A stretch of 64,000 nucleotides of DNA, taken from NCBI RefSeq assembly GCF_014204865.1, contig NZ_JACHMG010000001.1, positions 2,294,001 to 2,358,000 on the forward strand, in the 5' to 3' direction. This stretch comes from Amycolatopsis jiangsuensis (lineage in GTDB: Bacteria > Actinomycetota > Actinomycetes > Mycobacteriales > Pseudonocardiaceae). Position numbers and translations under genes: made by a program. Below the pieces are notes generated by a model. That model had not been told where the DNA came from. It did no database searches and was given only the letters and a program-made list of their open reading frames with translations. Of the stretch, positions 17,885 to 28,461 are shown one piece after another. Position 1 is the first letter of the stretch; each line of letters opens with the position of its first letter.

Positions 17885-17926
17885 CCGTGAAGGCCTCCTC
17901 CAGTTCCCCGGCGGAGGCCTTCACGG
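17885..17926. terminator. Palindrome between convergent genes (dispersed family copy 2)
   Basis: CCGTGAAGGCCTCC pairs perfectly over 14 bp with GGAGGCCTTCACGG around a 14-base loop containing AGTTCCCC. It sits midway between the ends of the SIS gene (+) and the ABC exporter (-), a bidirectional terminator position. The outer arm is identical to copy 3 at 60086. Confidence 0.8.
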
Positions 17927-17933
17927 CAGGCCG

Positions 17934-19799
17934 TCACGCCGCGGTGGGCTCCTCGGAGAACTGCGTGTGGTACAGGTCCGCGTAGCGGCCTTCGAGGGCC
18001 AGGAGGTCGTCGTGGGTGCCGCGTTCCACGATGACGCCGTCCTCCACCACGAGGATCTGGTCAGCGGCGCGGACGGTGGACAGCCGGTGCGCGATCACCA
18101 GCGATGTCCGGCCGGCCAGTGCGCCGGTCAGCGCCTCGCCCACGGCCACCTCGGACTCCGAGTCCAGATGCGCGGTGGCCTCGTCGAGCACCACGACCTT
18201 CGGCTGCGCCAGCAGCAGCCGCGCGATGGTGAGCCGCTGCCGTTCGCCGCCGGAAAGCCGGTAACCACGCTCGCCGACGGTGGTGTCGAGGCCGTCCGGC
18301 AGCGACCGCACCAGATCCTCCAGCCGGGCCTGGGCCAGCGCGGTCCAGAGGTCGTCGTCGGTCGCGCCGGGCCGGGCGTAGGCCAGGTTGGCGCGGATCG
18401 TGTCGTGGAACAGGTGCCCGTCCTGGGTCACCACTCCCACGGTGTCCCGCAGCGCGGCGAAGCTGAGGTCCCGGACGTCCACCCCGGACAGCCGGACCGC
18501 GCCACCGTCCACGTCGTACAGCCGCGGCAGCAGGGACGCGATCGTCGACTTGCCCGCTCCGGACGGTCCGACCAGCGCGACCATCTGCCCGGCCTCGGCG
18601 CGGAAGCTCACGCCGTGCAGGACCTCCTCGCCGCCCCGGCTGTCCACAGTGGCCACGTCCTCCAGTGAGGCGAGGGAGAACCGGTCCGGCGCGGGATAGC
18701 CGAAGCGCACGTCGGCGAACTCCACCGCGACCCCGCCCACGGGCATCGGCGTGGGGTCGGCCGGCTCGTCGAGCATCGGCTTCAGGTCCAGCACCTCGAA
18801 GACCCGCTCGAACGAGACCAGCGCGGTCATCACGTCCACCCGCACGTTGGCCAGCGCGGTCAGCGGCGTGTAGAGCCGGGTCAGCAGCAACGCCAGCGCG
18901 ACCACGGTGCCCGCTTCGAGCCGTCCGGTGAGCGCCAGGTATCCACCCAGTCCGTAGACCAGTGCCTGGGCGAGCGCGGACACGAGCGTCAGGCTGGTCA
19001 TGAACCACCGGGTGAGCATCGCGGTGCGCACCCCGATGTCGCGCACCCGTCCGGCCCGCACCGCGAAGTCGGCAACTTCCTGACGGGGACGGCCGAAGAG
19101 CTTCACCAGGGTGGCGCCCGGTGCGGAGAACCGCTCGGTCATCTGCGTGGTCATCCCCGCGTTCAGCTGCGCGGCCTCCCGCTGCAGGCCGGCCATCCGG
19201 CGGCCGAGCCGGCGCGCGGGCAGCACGAACACCGGCAGCAGCACCAGCGCGACGACCGTGACCTGCCAGGACAGCGACACCATCACCACGAGCGAGAGCA
19301 CCAGCTGGATGACGTTGGTGACCAGGCCGGACAGCGTCGCGGTGAACGTGCGCTGGGCACCGATCACGTCGTTGTTCAGCCTGCTCACCAGCGCCCCGGT
19401 CCGGGCGCGGGTGAAGAACGCGATCGGCATCCGCTGCATGTGCTCGAACACCGTGACCCGCAGGTCGAGGATGATCCCCTCGCCGATCCGGGACGACTGC
19501 CACCGTTCGGCGAGGCCGAACCCGGCGTCCACGATCGCCAGCACCGCGATCACCACCGACAGCACGATGACCGTGGTCAGGTCGTGCCCCCCGACGATGG
19601 CGTCGACGACCTTGCCGGCGAGCACCGGCGTGGTCACCGCGAGGACCGCCGAGGCGACCGTCAGCACCAGGAAGATCAGCAGCGCGCGCCAGTGCGGGCG
19701 GGCGAAGCGGGCGACGCGCCGCACCGTGCCGCGGGTGAGCGCCCTCGGGGTGTCGGCGGCGCGCATCGCGGACCCGAGCAACGCCCAGGTGTTGTCCAT
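17934..19799 (-). CDS. ABC exporter, fused membrane and ATPase domains
   Basis: 621-residue half-transporter of the multidrug/lipid exporter type, expected to dimerise in the membrane. Six predicted membrane spans occur in residues 35-320 (ALLIFLVLTVASAVLAV, VIVLSVVIAVLAIV, VVALVLLPVFVLP and others). The ATPase part has Walker A GPSGAGKST (about residue 410), signature LSGGERQRL, Walker B VVVLDEATAHLD and an H-loop (IAHRLST). ATG follows GGGGGGAG. A strong inverted repeat stands just before the ribosome site (19820-19847), so repression by a dimeric regulator is likely. Cargo is unknown. Confidence 0.93.
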   Translation of the reverse strand: MDNTWALLGSAMRAADTPRALTRGTVRRVARFARPHWRALLIFLVLTVASAVLAVTTPVLAGKVVDAIVGGHDLTTVIVLSVVIAVLAIVDAGFGLAERWQSSRIGEGIILDLRVTVFEHMQRMPIAFFTRARTGALVSRLNNDVIGAQRTFTATLSGLVTNVIQLVLSLVVMVSLSWQVTVVALVLLPVFVLPARRLGRRMAGLQREAAQLNAGMTTQMTERFSAPGATLVKLFGRPRQEVADFAVRAGRVRDIGVRTAMLTRWFMTSLTLVSALAQALVYGLGGYLALTGRLEAGTVVALALLLTRLYTPLTALANVRVDVMTALVSFERVFEVLDLKPMLDEPADPTPMPVGGVAVEFADVRFGYPAPDRFSLASLEDVATVDSRGGEEVLHGVSFRAEAGQMVALVGPSGAGKSTIASLLPRLYDVDGGAVRLSGVDVRDLSFAALRDTVGVVTQDGHLFHDTIRANLAYARPGATDDDLWTALAQARLEDLVRSLPDGLDTTVGERGYRLSGGERQRLTIARLLLAQPKVVVLDEATAHLDSESEVAVGEALTGALAGRTSLVIAHRLSTVRAADQILVVEDGVIVERGTHDDLLALEGRYADLYHTQFSEEPTAA

Positions 19800-19819
19800 C
19801 GGAGTCTCCCCCCAGTTCG

Positions 19820-19847
19820 AAATACCTCTAGATTACTAGAGCTATTT
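19820..19847. promoter_or_regulatory. Operator-like inverted repeat upstream of ABC exporter
   Basis: AAATACCTCTAG, four bases ATTA, then CTAGAGCTATTT: 11 of 12 arm positions match. It begins 21 bases before the exporter ATG, overlapping where its promoter must be. The AT-rich site stands out in GC-rich DNA. The layout fits MarR or TetR family operators. No such regulator gene is adjacent. Confidence 0.6.
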
Positions 19848-19976
19848 TCCGGATATGACCTGCACAACACCACCGGGTTCGCGGTTCTTCCCGCGGCATT
19901 CCGGCCCCGCGGACGCGGCGGGCCCGGACCCCCTCGGTAGCCTGTCGCCACGGTCGGCCGCGGCGGAAGGGAACGC

Positions 19977-21302
19977 ATGCACCTGCTGATGGCCCCTGCC
20001 CGCGCGACCGGCCCGCAGCGCACCCGGCTGCTCACCTGGGACCTGCTGTTCTACCTCGGCTGCTTCGTCTTCGCACTGATCACCGGGTTCGTCTCGCAGT
20101 TCTACGGGTACCGGATCTGGGGCCAGTTCGCGATCGCCGGGTACGGCATCGCCGCCGCGCACAGCGGCTGGCTGCTGGTTTCCGCGCGACTGCATCGCCA
20201 CACCGGCCGGCTCGGTTCGCGCTGGATCGGGATCGGCGCGATCGGGCTGCTGGCCATGCTGTGCCCGCTGGTGGTGCTGGTGATCCGCCGGCTGACCGGA
20301 GTGGACTGGCTCGTCACGCCCGATTCCTGGGCCGCGCAACCCGAAGTGTGGGTGATCGAGCGCAGCGCGACGCTGCTGCTGCAGCACGGAACGCCCTATG
20401 TGGACGTGACCACGCTCGGCCGCGCGCCGGAGGTGAACGACTACACGCCCTACGGCCCGGTGATGGCACTTTTCGGCCTGCCACGCGCGCTGTTCGGCGG
20501 AAATCCGGTCACGGACGCGCTGACCGACGCGCGCTGGATGTTCGCGCTCGCGGCCTGCCTGTGCGTGCTCGGTTCGCTGCGGCTGCTGAACCGGCCGCGG
20601 ATCCCGGTGTTGTCCGCGCAACTCGCGCTCGCCTGCCCGCTCACGGCGCTGACCTCGGCGGTGGCCGGGCCGGACCTGGCGATCGTGGGCCTGCTGGTGC
20701 TGTCCTGCGCGCTCGCCGCGACCGGGCGGGCCGGCTGGTCGGGATTCGTGCTGGCACTGGTGATCAGCGCGAAACTCATCGCGGCGCCGGCCTTCGCGGT
20801 TCTCGCGATGCTCCTGTATTTCCGCACCTGCGGCGGAAAACCCGGTGGGTACACCGCACTTGCCCGGTTCGTGACCACTGTGGTCACGACGACGGTGGTC
20901 CTGCATCTGCCGGTGTATCTGGTGAATCCCCGTGCGTTCGTCGAGCACGTGCTGCGGTTCCCGCTCGGCATGGGCGCGGTGCGTTCGCCCGCGGCGAGCC
21001 CGCTGCCCGGGCACCTGATCGCGGAGACCGGCTCGGCCGGTACCGCGGTCGCCCTGGTCCTGGTGGGCATCGCGGCGGTGGCGATGCTGGTCTGGCTGGT
21101 GCGCCGGCCCCCCGCGACGGGATCCGCCGCACTCGTGCGGATCGCTGTCGGACTCGGCGCCCTGATCCTGCTCACCCCGGCAACCCGCTACGGCTACCTG
21201 GTCTATCCGCTGGTCCTGCTCGGAGCGGCGCTCACGTTCCGGGCGTCCGGACCGGCCCTGCGCCCCCCGCGCAGTGGCCTGGGTACTGCTACTTCTTCTT
21301 GA
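19977..21302 (+). CDS. GT87-type integral membrane glycosyltransferase
   Basis: 441-residue protein with about ten hydrophobic spans (for example LLFYLGCFVFALITGFV, IGLLAMLCPLVVLVI, VALVLVGIAAVAMLVWLV), in the style of polyprenol-phosphate-mannose dependent alpha-mannosyltransferases (DUF2029/GT87, GT-C fold). Likely active-site loop between the first spans: VDVTTLGRAPEVNDYTPYGP, which has the acidic residues expected there. Role in cell-envelope mannan or lipomannan is inferred. ATG follows GGAAGG. Its 3' end overlaps the convergent HTH gene by 14 bases. Confidence 0.75.
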   Translation: MHLLMAPARATGPQRTRLLTWDLLFYLGCFVFALITGFVSQFYGYRIWGQFAIAGYGIAAAHSGWLLVSARLHRHTGRLGSRWIGIGAIGLLAMLCPLVVLVIRRLTGVDWLVTPDSWAAQPEVWVIERSATLLLQHGTPYVDVTTLGRAPEVNDYTPYGPVMALFGLPRALFGGNPVTDALTDARWMFALAACLCVLGSLRLLNRPRIPVLSAQLALACPLTALTSAVAGPDLAIVGLLVLSCALAATGRAGWSGFVLALVISAKLIAAPAFAVLAMLLYFRTCGGKPGGYTALARFVTTVVTTTVVLHLPVYLVNPRAFVEHVLRFPLGMGAVRSPAASPLPGHLIAETGSAGTAVALVLVGIAAVAMLVWLVRRPPATGSAALVRIAVGLGALILLTPATRYGYLVYPLVLLGAALTFRASGPALRPPRSGLGTATSS

Positions 21303-21498
21303 CCCGCGTGGCGCCGCCACGCCCCCGCAGCTGGACACCGGATTCGGACAGAACCCGGTGGACGAACCCGTAGGACCGTCCGGTGGACTCCGCCAGAGCC
21401 CGGATGCTCGACCCCTTCTCGTATTTCTTCTTCAGGTCAGCGGCCAGCTTGTCGCGCGTGTTGCCGGTGATCCGCGCGCCTTTCTTGAGATCAGCCAC
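21289..21498 (-). CDS. Small helix-turn-helix protein
   Basis: 69 residues, very basic (ADLKKGARITGNTRDKLAAD, GRSYGFVHRVLSESG, ending RGRGGATRVKKK). The middle IRALAESTGRSYGFVHRVLSE is a clear helix-turn-helix. This small family is conserved in actinomycetes; its targets are not known to me. GTG 21498 is chosen because GGGAAGG lies seven bases upstream and homologues begin MADLK. Longer in-frame starts upstream have no support. It overlaps the end of the GT87 gene. Confidence 0.8.
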   Translation of the reverse strand: MADLKKGARITGNTRDKLAADLKKKYEKGSSIRALAESTGRSYGFVHRVLSESGVQLRGRGGATRVKKK

Positions 21499-21678
21499 GT
21501 CGATCGCCTTCCCGCCGAGTGGTTGTTCCGGACCCTTACCGGGCCCCTGCCGGGGCAATGATCGAACACTATGGGCCGGAATGCCAGACGACAGCCGTAA
21601 AACTCGCCGAAAAGCGATCACATTGGGCCATTCCAGTGCTTCTGTCACCACGGTGGGCACCCGGACGGACGCACCGAG

Positions 21679-23307
<1,629 letters not shown>

Positions 23308-23384
23308 GGAAAACTCCGGAGTCGGAAGGGGGAAGCAGGGACGCTGACGAGCCCCGGCGCGGCAGGCGCGCGAGGCAACGGCGG

Positions 23385-23423
23385 CTACTCTCTCTGGATC
23401 CGCACGAGCTCCTTGATGACCAC
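23385..23423 (-). CDS. Possible leaderless leader peptide of the ABC-F gene
   Basis: GTG-started frame of 12 codons then TAG, encoding MVIKELVRIQRE, ending 77 bases before the ABC-F ATG. Its GTG lies exactly seven bases after a TACACT -10 box, the spacing of leaderless actinobacterial transcripts. Short leader frames that control ABC-F genes by ribosome stalling are known in this phylum. Whether this one is translated is inference. The spacer to the ABC-F start is GC-rich and could fold. Confidence 0.4.
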   Translation of the reverse strand: MVIKELVRIQRE

Positions 23424-23429
23424 GACACC

Positions 23430-23435
23430 AGTGTA
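23430..23435 (-). promoter_or_regulatory. -10 box for ABC-F transcript
   Basis: TACACT on the minus strand, a TANNNT actinobacterial -10, about 120 bases before the ABC-F ATG. No convincing TTGACA -35 is seen; GGAAAA stands about 18 bases upstream. Confidence 0.45.
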
Positions 23436-23676
23436 CGAGGCGGCGTCGAGCCGTTTTCCCGGCCGTGGCGGGACTCACTCCGGACGGGCTGCTAACGCGG
23501 CCGGTCCCGGTGCTTTCCCACCGGCGATGCCCGCCTCGACGACTCCCTCTTCGGCGGCGTGCGGGACAGCGAAGCCGGCTTCGGCGGGTGTTACTCCGGC
23601 GGCGTTCGCTTCATCAGTACCCACTCCGGCGGCGTCCGTCTCCGGTCCGGACTTCGGCGGCGTCCACTTCGGACGA

Positions 23677-23714
23677 CGGGGCCGCCGCGGTCGCGTCCGG
23701 CCGCGGCGGCCCCG
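23677..23714 (-). terminator. Hairpin after the secreted protease gene
   Basis: CGGGGCCGCCGCGG pairs perfectly over 14 bp with CCGCGGCGGCCCCG around ten bases, directly after the protease stop at 23732 on the minus strand. The adjoining 23436-23676 stretch holds no supported gene, only imperfect CTTCGGCGGCGT repeats. Confidence 0.75.
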
Positions 23715-23731
23715 TCTGTTCCCGCGCTGGT

Positions 23732-26701
23732 TCAGGCGATCGCGGCCCGCACCGGTCCGCTGGTCACCGTCTTGTGCACCGCTGCCGCCTGCCCTGGCGT
23801 GACGAACCCGTTCACGTGCAGGGAAACGCTGCGCAGTGAGCCGGTGTCCCCGCCGGCGGTGTCGAGCACCGTGACCGTCCAGGTGCCGTCCGCGGAACCG
23901 CCGGCCGCCGGCTTCTGCGCGAGCAGCGGCCGGTAGGTGCCGGTGAACGGCGCGTCCGCGGCGGTGACCGTGCTGAGCGGCAGGTCCGCGGAATCGTCGA
24001 ACACAACCTGGCACAGGTTGTTGCCGCTGCCGCCTGCCCCCTGGAACAGCGTCGCCTCGGCGCCCGAGGGCGAGGTCAGCGTGCCGACCAGGTCACCGAC
24101 GTAGCTGTGGTCGATGCCCACCGTGGTCGCGCCCTGGCCGTCGGTGCAGGTGGTGCCGTCGATCGACAGCGACACCTTCGCGACCGGGCCGACACCGGTG
24201 ACCACGAGCGGCACCGACGCCCCGACCTGCGAATCGTCCGGAATCGGCACCGCCGGGCCGGTGTAGGCGAAGGTTTTCGCGACCGGTGACGTCGTGCCGA
24301 CCGGAATTTCGAACGTGCTGGTGAGCGGCGAGAACGCGCCGGCGAAAGTCACCTTCGCGGTGAGCACCACCGGTGTGCCGAGCGCCTGGTTCGCCGGCAC
24401 CTTCACGGTGAAGTCGTTCACCCCCGTCTGCCCGGAGCTGATCGTCCCGTACGACTTCGCCCGCGGCGCCACGGTGACCCCCGCCGTCGGCGAGGTCAGC
24501 ACCACGCTGGTGGACACCGCCGTACCGTCGCCGCTGTTCTTCACCGGCAGACTGACCTTCGCGGTGTCCCCCGGCTGCACTGACGTGCCGCCGCCGGCAG
24601 TGGTGACGCTGGGCTCCTGCGCCTGGGCGTAGGGCTGAGGGCTGGCGCCGGTGTACTCCAGCACCTTGTCCGCCAGCAGTACCCCGGCGCCGGTCAGATT
24701 GTCCGGACCCGGTGCTTCGACGTCGACCGCGGTGCGCAGAAACGCCTCGCGGACGTCCGAAGCGGACAGTCCCGGGTTGCCGGAGAGCACGAGGCTGGCG
24801 ATCGCGGCCGCGTGCGGTGCGGCGGCGGACGTGCCGAAGAACGGGTCGAACCCGCTCACCGAGGTGCGCACCCCATCGGCCGCGGTGATCTCCGGCTTGT
24901 CCCGGACCTCGCCTCCGGTCGAAGAGACGTCACCAGGGGTGATCGGCGTGCCGTCGGCCTCGTAGAAGACCCGCCGGGGACCGTCCGAGCTGAACCGTTC
25001 GGCCTTGCTCGCCGCGGAGAACGCGTCCGGGAACGGGCCCTGCGGATTGGCCGGGTCACCGGGCTCGAGCGGACGCCCGAACGCCGGTCCGGCGGGGGCG
25101 GCGGCGACGGAGAAGGCGTCGCGCGCCGCTCCGTGACCGACCACCACGCCCGGCGTGGAGTAGCCCTCGAGCACGCCCGCGGAGTCCTTGAACCGGCTGC
25201 CGAACGCGGTCAGCGAGAGGTAGCGGTCCTCGCCGGAGAACTTGACCACGGCCAGGCGCAGGCCGGTGCCGCCGAACAGCGGGGTGGCCAGCTGCTCGTA
25301 CGGGTCCTGCGTGCCGTCCTGCACGTCCTGGCTGAACGAGACGACGTTGCCCGCCGCGTCGAGCAGGTAGAGGTCGTAGTCGTCGGAAGCCGCGCCGAGC
25401 GGGTCGGACCAGTGCAGGGTGACCGGAATGCTCGCCGAGGAATCGTCGGAGACCGGTTCGAGGACCTGCGTGCCGCCCGCGCCGGCGAAATTGTGCGCGG
25501 TGCCGGCGAACTTGCCCACCGTGACACCCGAGTCGGCGAAATCGCCTTCCCAGTGCGCCGCGGTGCCGTCGGCGACGTTGCCCTCGTTGCCTGCCGAGGA
25601 GAAGTACAGCGCACCGTCCGCGGTCACGTCGTTCACCGCCTGCGCGATGAGGCCGTCCTGGAACGGCGATTCCCGGAAGTAGATGACGTCGTCGACGATC
25701 ACGTCGCAGTGCGACGCGAAGCGGAGCTCACGGATGTTGTCCGCGAAACCGGCGTCGGAGGTGAACGCGGTGGCGAAGCCGAGCCGGGCGTTCGGCGCCA
25801 GGTCGTGGATGATCTCCAGCATCGCGGTGCCCTCGTCGCCGCTGCCGGCCTGTCCGGCGGGTACGTCGACGCCGGCGGGCAGCTCGCCCCTGGCCTGGGA
25901 GACGGCCAGCGAGTCGACACCGTCGGACAGCGCGCAGACCTTCACCCCGGTGCCGGTCACGCCGAAGTCCCGGCGGGCCACGTCCGCGTTGTGCGCCCGG
26001 TCGCCCTCACTGGTGATGGTCGCGGCCCGCTGGTTCCGGCTCGCGATCGCCTGCCGCAGCTCGCGGTCGATCCGATCGGCCTTCTGCTGCTTGGTCTCCT
26101 TCGCGGCCTTGGCCCCGTTTTCCAGCTGGTGCGCGGTGATCGCCTGATCCGCGATCTCCACCCGCCGCACGTCGGCCCGCGCGCTGATCGCGGGCAACGC
26201 CGAGAGCGGTACCTCGGCCCGGATGCTTGCGCCCCGCGTGGACACGGTGCGCACCGCTGCCCCTGCCGCCCGCAGGTCGTGCACCAGGCCCTCGCTCACC
26301 TTCGTGACCCGGAGATCGATGAGCGCGGTCGCACCGGCTTCGGACACCCTGGGCAGCGCCGAGCGGTTCAGCGCCTTGCTGCGCAGCTTCTGCGCGACGA
26401 GCAGTTTACTGTCCACTTTGGACTCTGAGGTACCGCGGTTCGCCTTCAGCGCTTGCAAAGCGGCGATCTGGTTCTGCGCGGCGGCAGTCAGGGTGTCCGA
26501 TGTGGACGCGGCGGCGTCCGCACCGGGTGGTGCGGCCAGTCCGGCCGCGGCGAGGACGGCGGCGGCAGCGGAGAGCACCGCCGCCCGTCTTCTCCCGATC
26601 GCTGATCCTGTCGTGGCTCTCGTGGAACGGCTTCGACGCACGTGCGCCTCCGAATCTCGCACCGCGTGCCCCGACTCACGCTGGCCAACGCCGGTGAACA
26701 C
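23732..26701 (-). CDS. Secreted S8/S53-like serine protease with P domain
   Basis: 989-residue exported endopeptidase. A long basic N-region and hydrophobic core (RRRAAVLSAAAAVLAAAGLAA, 37-57) form a signal peptide. Then come a propeptide-like helical region (65-240) and a catalytic domain: D260 (CALSDGVDS), E290 in GDEGTAM where subtilisins have HGT, N372 (SSAGNEGN) and S625 (GTSAAAPH). The Glu in place of His matches the S53-like (sedolisin-related) branch of the subtilase clan. C-terminal parts: an Ig-like/CARDB-type repeat (about 690-800) and a proprotein-convertase P domain (about 850-975, HSYVGDLVGTLTSPSG, GTWTVTVLDTAGGDTGSL). GTG 26701 has TGGAG seven bases before it; GTG 26662 is an alternative. 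Confidence 0.85.
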   Translation of the reverse strand: MFTGVGQRESGHAVRDSEAHVRRSRSTRATTGSAIGRRRAAVLSAAAAVLAAAGLAAPPGADAAASTSDTLTAAAQNQIAALQALKANRGTSESKVDSKLLVAQKLRSKALNRSALPRVSEAGATALIDLRVTKVSEGLVHDLRAAGAAVRTVSTRGASIRAEVPLSALPAISARADVRRVEIADQAITAHQLENGAKAAKETKQQKADRIDRELRQAIASRNQRAATITSEGDRAHNADVARRDFGVTGTGVKVCALSDGVDSLAVSQARGELPAGVDVPAGQAGSGDEGTAMLEIIHDLAPNARLGFATAFTSDAGFADNIRELRFASHCDVIVDDVIYFRESPFQDGLIAQAVNDVTADGALYFSSAGNEGNVADGTAAHWEGDFADSGVTVGKFAGTAHNFAGAGGTQVLEPVSDDSSASIPVTLHWSDPLGAASDDYDLYLLDAAGNVVSFSQDVQDGTQDPYEQLATPLFGGTGLRLAVVKFSGEDRYLSLTAFGSRFKDSAGVLEGYSTPGVVVGHGAARDAFSVAAAPAGPAFGRPLEPGDPANPQGPFPDAFSAASKAERFSSDGPRRVFYEADGTPITPGDVSSTGGEVRDKPEITAADGVRTSVSGFDPFFGTSAAAPHAAAIASLVLSGNPGLSASDVREAFLRTAVDVEAPGPDNLTGAGVLLADKVLEYTGASPQPYAQAQEPSVTTAGGGTSVQPGDTAKVSLPVKNSGDGTAVSTSVVLTSPTAGVTVAPRAKSYGTISSGQTGVNDFTVKVPANQALGTPVVLTAKVTFAGAFSPLTSTFEIPVGTTSPVAKTFAYTGPAVPIPDDSQVGASVPLVVTGVGPVAKVSLSIDGTTCTDGQGATTVGIDHSYVGDLVGTLTSPSGAEATLFQGAGGSGNNLCQVVFDDSADLPLSTVTAADAPFTGTYRPLLAQKPAAGGSADGTWTVTVLDTAGGDTGSLRSVSLHVNGFVTPGQAAAVHKTVTSGPVRAAIA

Positions 26702-26848
26702 CGGCTGGCTCCAGCTAAGCCCGCCGGATACCCGGCAAAAATCAGCCGTTGGAGTGACAGCGGCCGTGGTCCCCGCCGGACGTCGTGAGCTGTCCGGCCC
26801 ACGACCCCGCGCACTCGGCGCAACCCCGCCACCCCGGACGCAGAGGCG

Positions 26849-28411
26849 CTACAGCACGAACGAGTCCGACCACGGCTGCCCTGACCGGCCGGACAACGCG
26901 TCGAGCAGGGTCACCGCCTGCCGGTCGGTCAGCGAAGCCACGAAGTCCACCACCGCGCGGCCGCGGGCGAGACTGCGCACCGCGTCCGGGCCCTGCACGC
27001 GTTCCCCGGTGGCACCCACCAGCAGTTCCGGGGCAGCGTGGGCGATCCCGGCGTACTCGTCGTGTGCCAGTTCCACCAGATCGTGCAGCCGGCGGGGCAG
27101 CCGGGACACCTCGTCGCGGTCGAGCAGCCAGCTCTCCAGCGCGTCCACCAGCGTGGTCACCAGGCTGGCCTGGCCACGCTGGTGCAACGCGAGGTCCGGG
27201 CGCAGCAGCACGAACCGGCGGTGCACGAACTTGAGCACCTGCACCTCGTGCCACTGCGCGGGGCGCAGCGACAGGTGCCCGGACCGGGTGGAGGGCGAGG
27301 ACAGCAGGAAAACCCCGTCGACGAGCCGGGAACTCCACTTCGCGGAGAACGCCGCGGTGGCCTGCTCGGCCTCGGTCGAACCGTCGAACCCGGTGGCCAG
27401 CAGCCCGTCGACGAGTTCGTGGCGCACCCGGGCGACGGCCGCGGCGAACGCTTCGTCGTCCACGATCCAGCCGTCCTTGAGGTGCATCCGGCGGCGCATG
27501 CGCTCCAGCGAACGGCCGGGACGGCGCAGTTCGGCGCCCAGCCGGGCGTCGTCCAGCCCTGCCAGCTCGACCGCGTGCTCCAGCCACTCCCCCAGCTCCG
27601 CGGCGACCGGCGCGTGCTGCAGCACCCCGATGCGGTGGAAGTCCTGCAGGTCGTGGATGGCGTAGGCGATGTCGTCGGCGGTGTCCATCACCGACGCCTC
27701 GACGGTCTGCTGCCACTGCTCGATCCGGCCGGCGAACGGCGCGCGGGACTGGTCGAAATCGTCGAGTTCGGTGACGTAGGCGGAGAACTTGCTCGAGCCG
27801 GTGCCCGGTGCGTCGTCGGGCTCCGCGGCACCACGCGGCGGCTGGGCCATCGCCGAGGGATGCGGGCTCGGCCGGTGCAGCCGCGCCCACGGGTACTTCA
27901 GCACCGCCGCCCGCACCGCCGTGGTCAGGTCGAGGCCGATCGCGGACGGCCCGCGCACGTCGGTGGTGGTGAGGATGCGGAACGTCTGGGCGTTGCCCTC
28001 GAAACCGTCGGCGAGACCGAACCGGTGCCGCGCGAGCCGGTCGAGGGTCTGCTCGCCGAGGTGGCCGAACGGCGGGTGCCCGAGGTCGTGGGCCAGCGCG
28101 GCGGCCTCGCACGCGTCCGGATCGCAGCCGCCGAGCTTCGCCGCCAGCTCCGCGGACTCGCTCGCGCCGGTGATCCGCTCGGCGATCGCACGGGCGACCT
28201 GCGCGACCTTGAGGCTGTGCGTGAGCCGGTTGTGCAGCAGCCCGGAGTCACCGCCGCTGACCACCTGCGTGACCCCGCCCAGCCGCGCGAAGAACGGCGA
28301 CGCGATGATCCGGTCGCGGTCGATGCGGAACGGGCTGGTCGCCAGGTCGGTGAACCCGCCGGCCGAACTCGCCGGGTCGCGGCGGGCGGCCCTCGGGTCG
28401 GTTTCGTGCAT
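26849..28411 (-). CDS. dgt: Deoxyguanosinetriphosphate triphosphohydrolase-like (HD domain)
   Basis: Cuts dNTPs to nucleoside and triphosphate, controlling dNTP pools or foreign DNA. About 520 residues. HD metal site: H of HNRLTHSLKVAQ, HD of AALAHDLGHPPFGH, and D of DTADDIAYAIHDLQD. Start ATG 28411 lies seven bases after TACGGT, so the transcript may be leaderless; GTG 28420 is three codons upstream. Divergent from the lycopene cyclase gene with only 50 bases between starts. Actinobacterial members differ from E. coli Dgt in length, and true substrate preference is unknown. Confidence 0.9.
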   Translation of the reverse strand: MHETDPRAARRDPASSAGGFTDLATSPFRIDRDRIIASPFFARLGGVTQVVSGGDSGLLHNRLTHSLKVAQVARAIAERITGASESAELAAKLGGCDPDACEAAALAHDLGHPPFGHLGEQTLDRLARHRFGLADGFEGNAQTFRILTTTDVRGPSAIGLDLTTAVRAAVLKYPWARLHRPSPHPSAMAQPPRGAAEPDDAPGTGSSKFSAYVTELDDFDQSRAPFAGRIEQWQQTVEASVMDTADDIAYAIHDLQDFHRIGVLQHAPVAAELGEWLEHAVELAGLDDARLGAELRRPGRSLERMRRRMHLKDGWIVDDEAFAAAVARVRHELVDGLLATGFDGSTEAEQATAAFSAKWSSRLVDGVFLLSSPSTRSGHLSLRPAQWHEVQVLKFVHRRFVLLRPDLALHQRGQASLVTTLVDALESWLLDRDEVSRLPRRLHDLVELAHDEYAGIAHAAPELLVGATGERVQGPDAVRSLARGRAVVDFVASLTDRQAVTLLDALSGRSGQPWSDSFVL

Positions 28412-28461
28412 GCGGTCCACCGTATCCGCCCGCGCCGCGGCCGTGCGGCAGGATCAGCACC

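Noticed and set aside
23465..23839. Arg-rich frame on the plus strand after the protease gene.
   Set aside because: It runs over the terminator hairpin and into the protease 3' end; its composition is that of a shadow frame.
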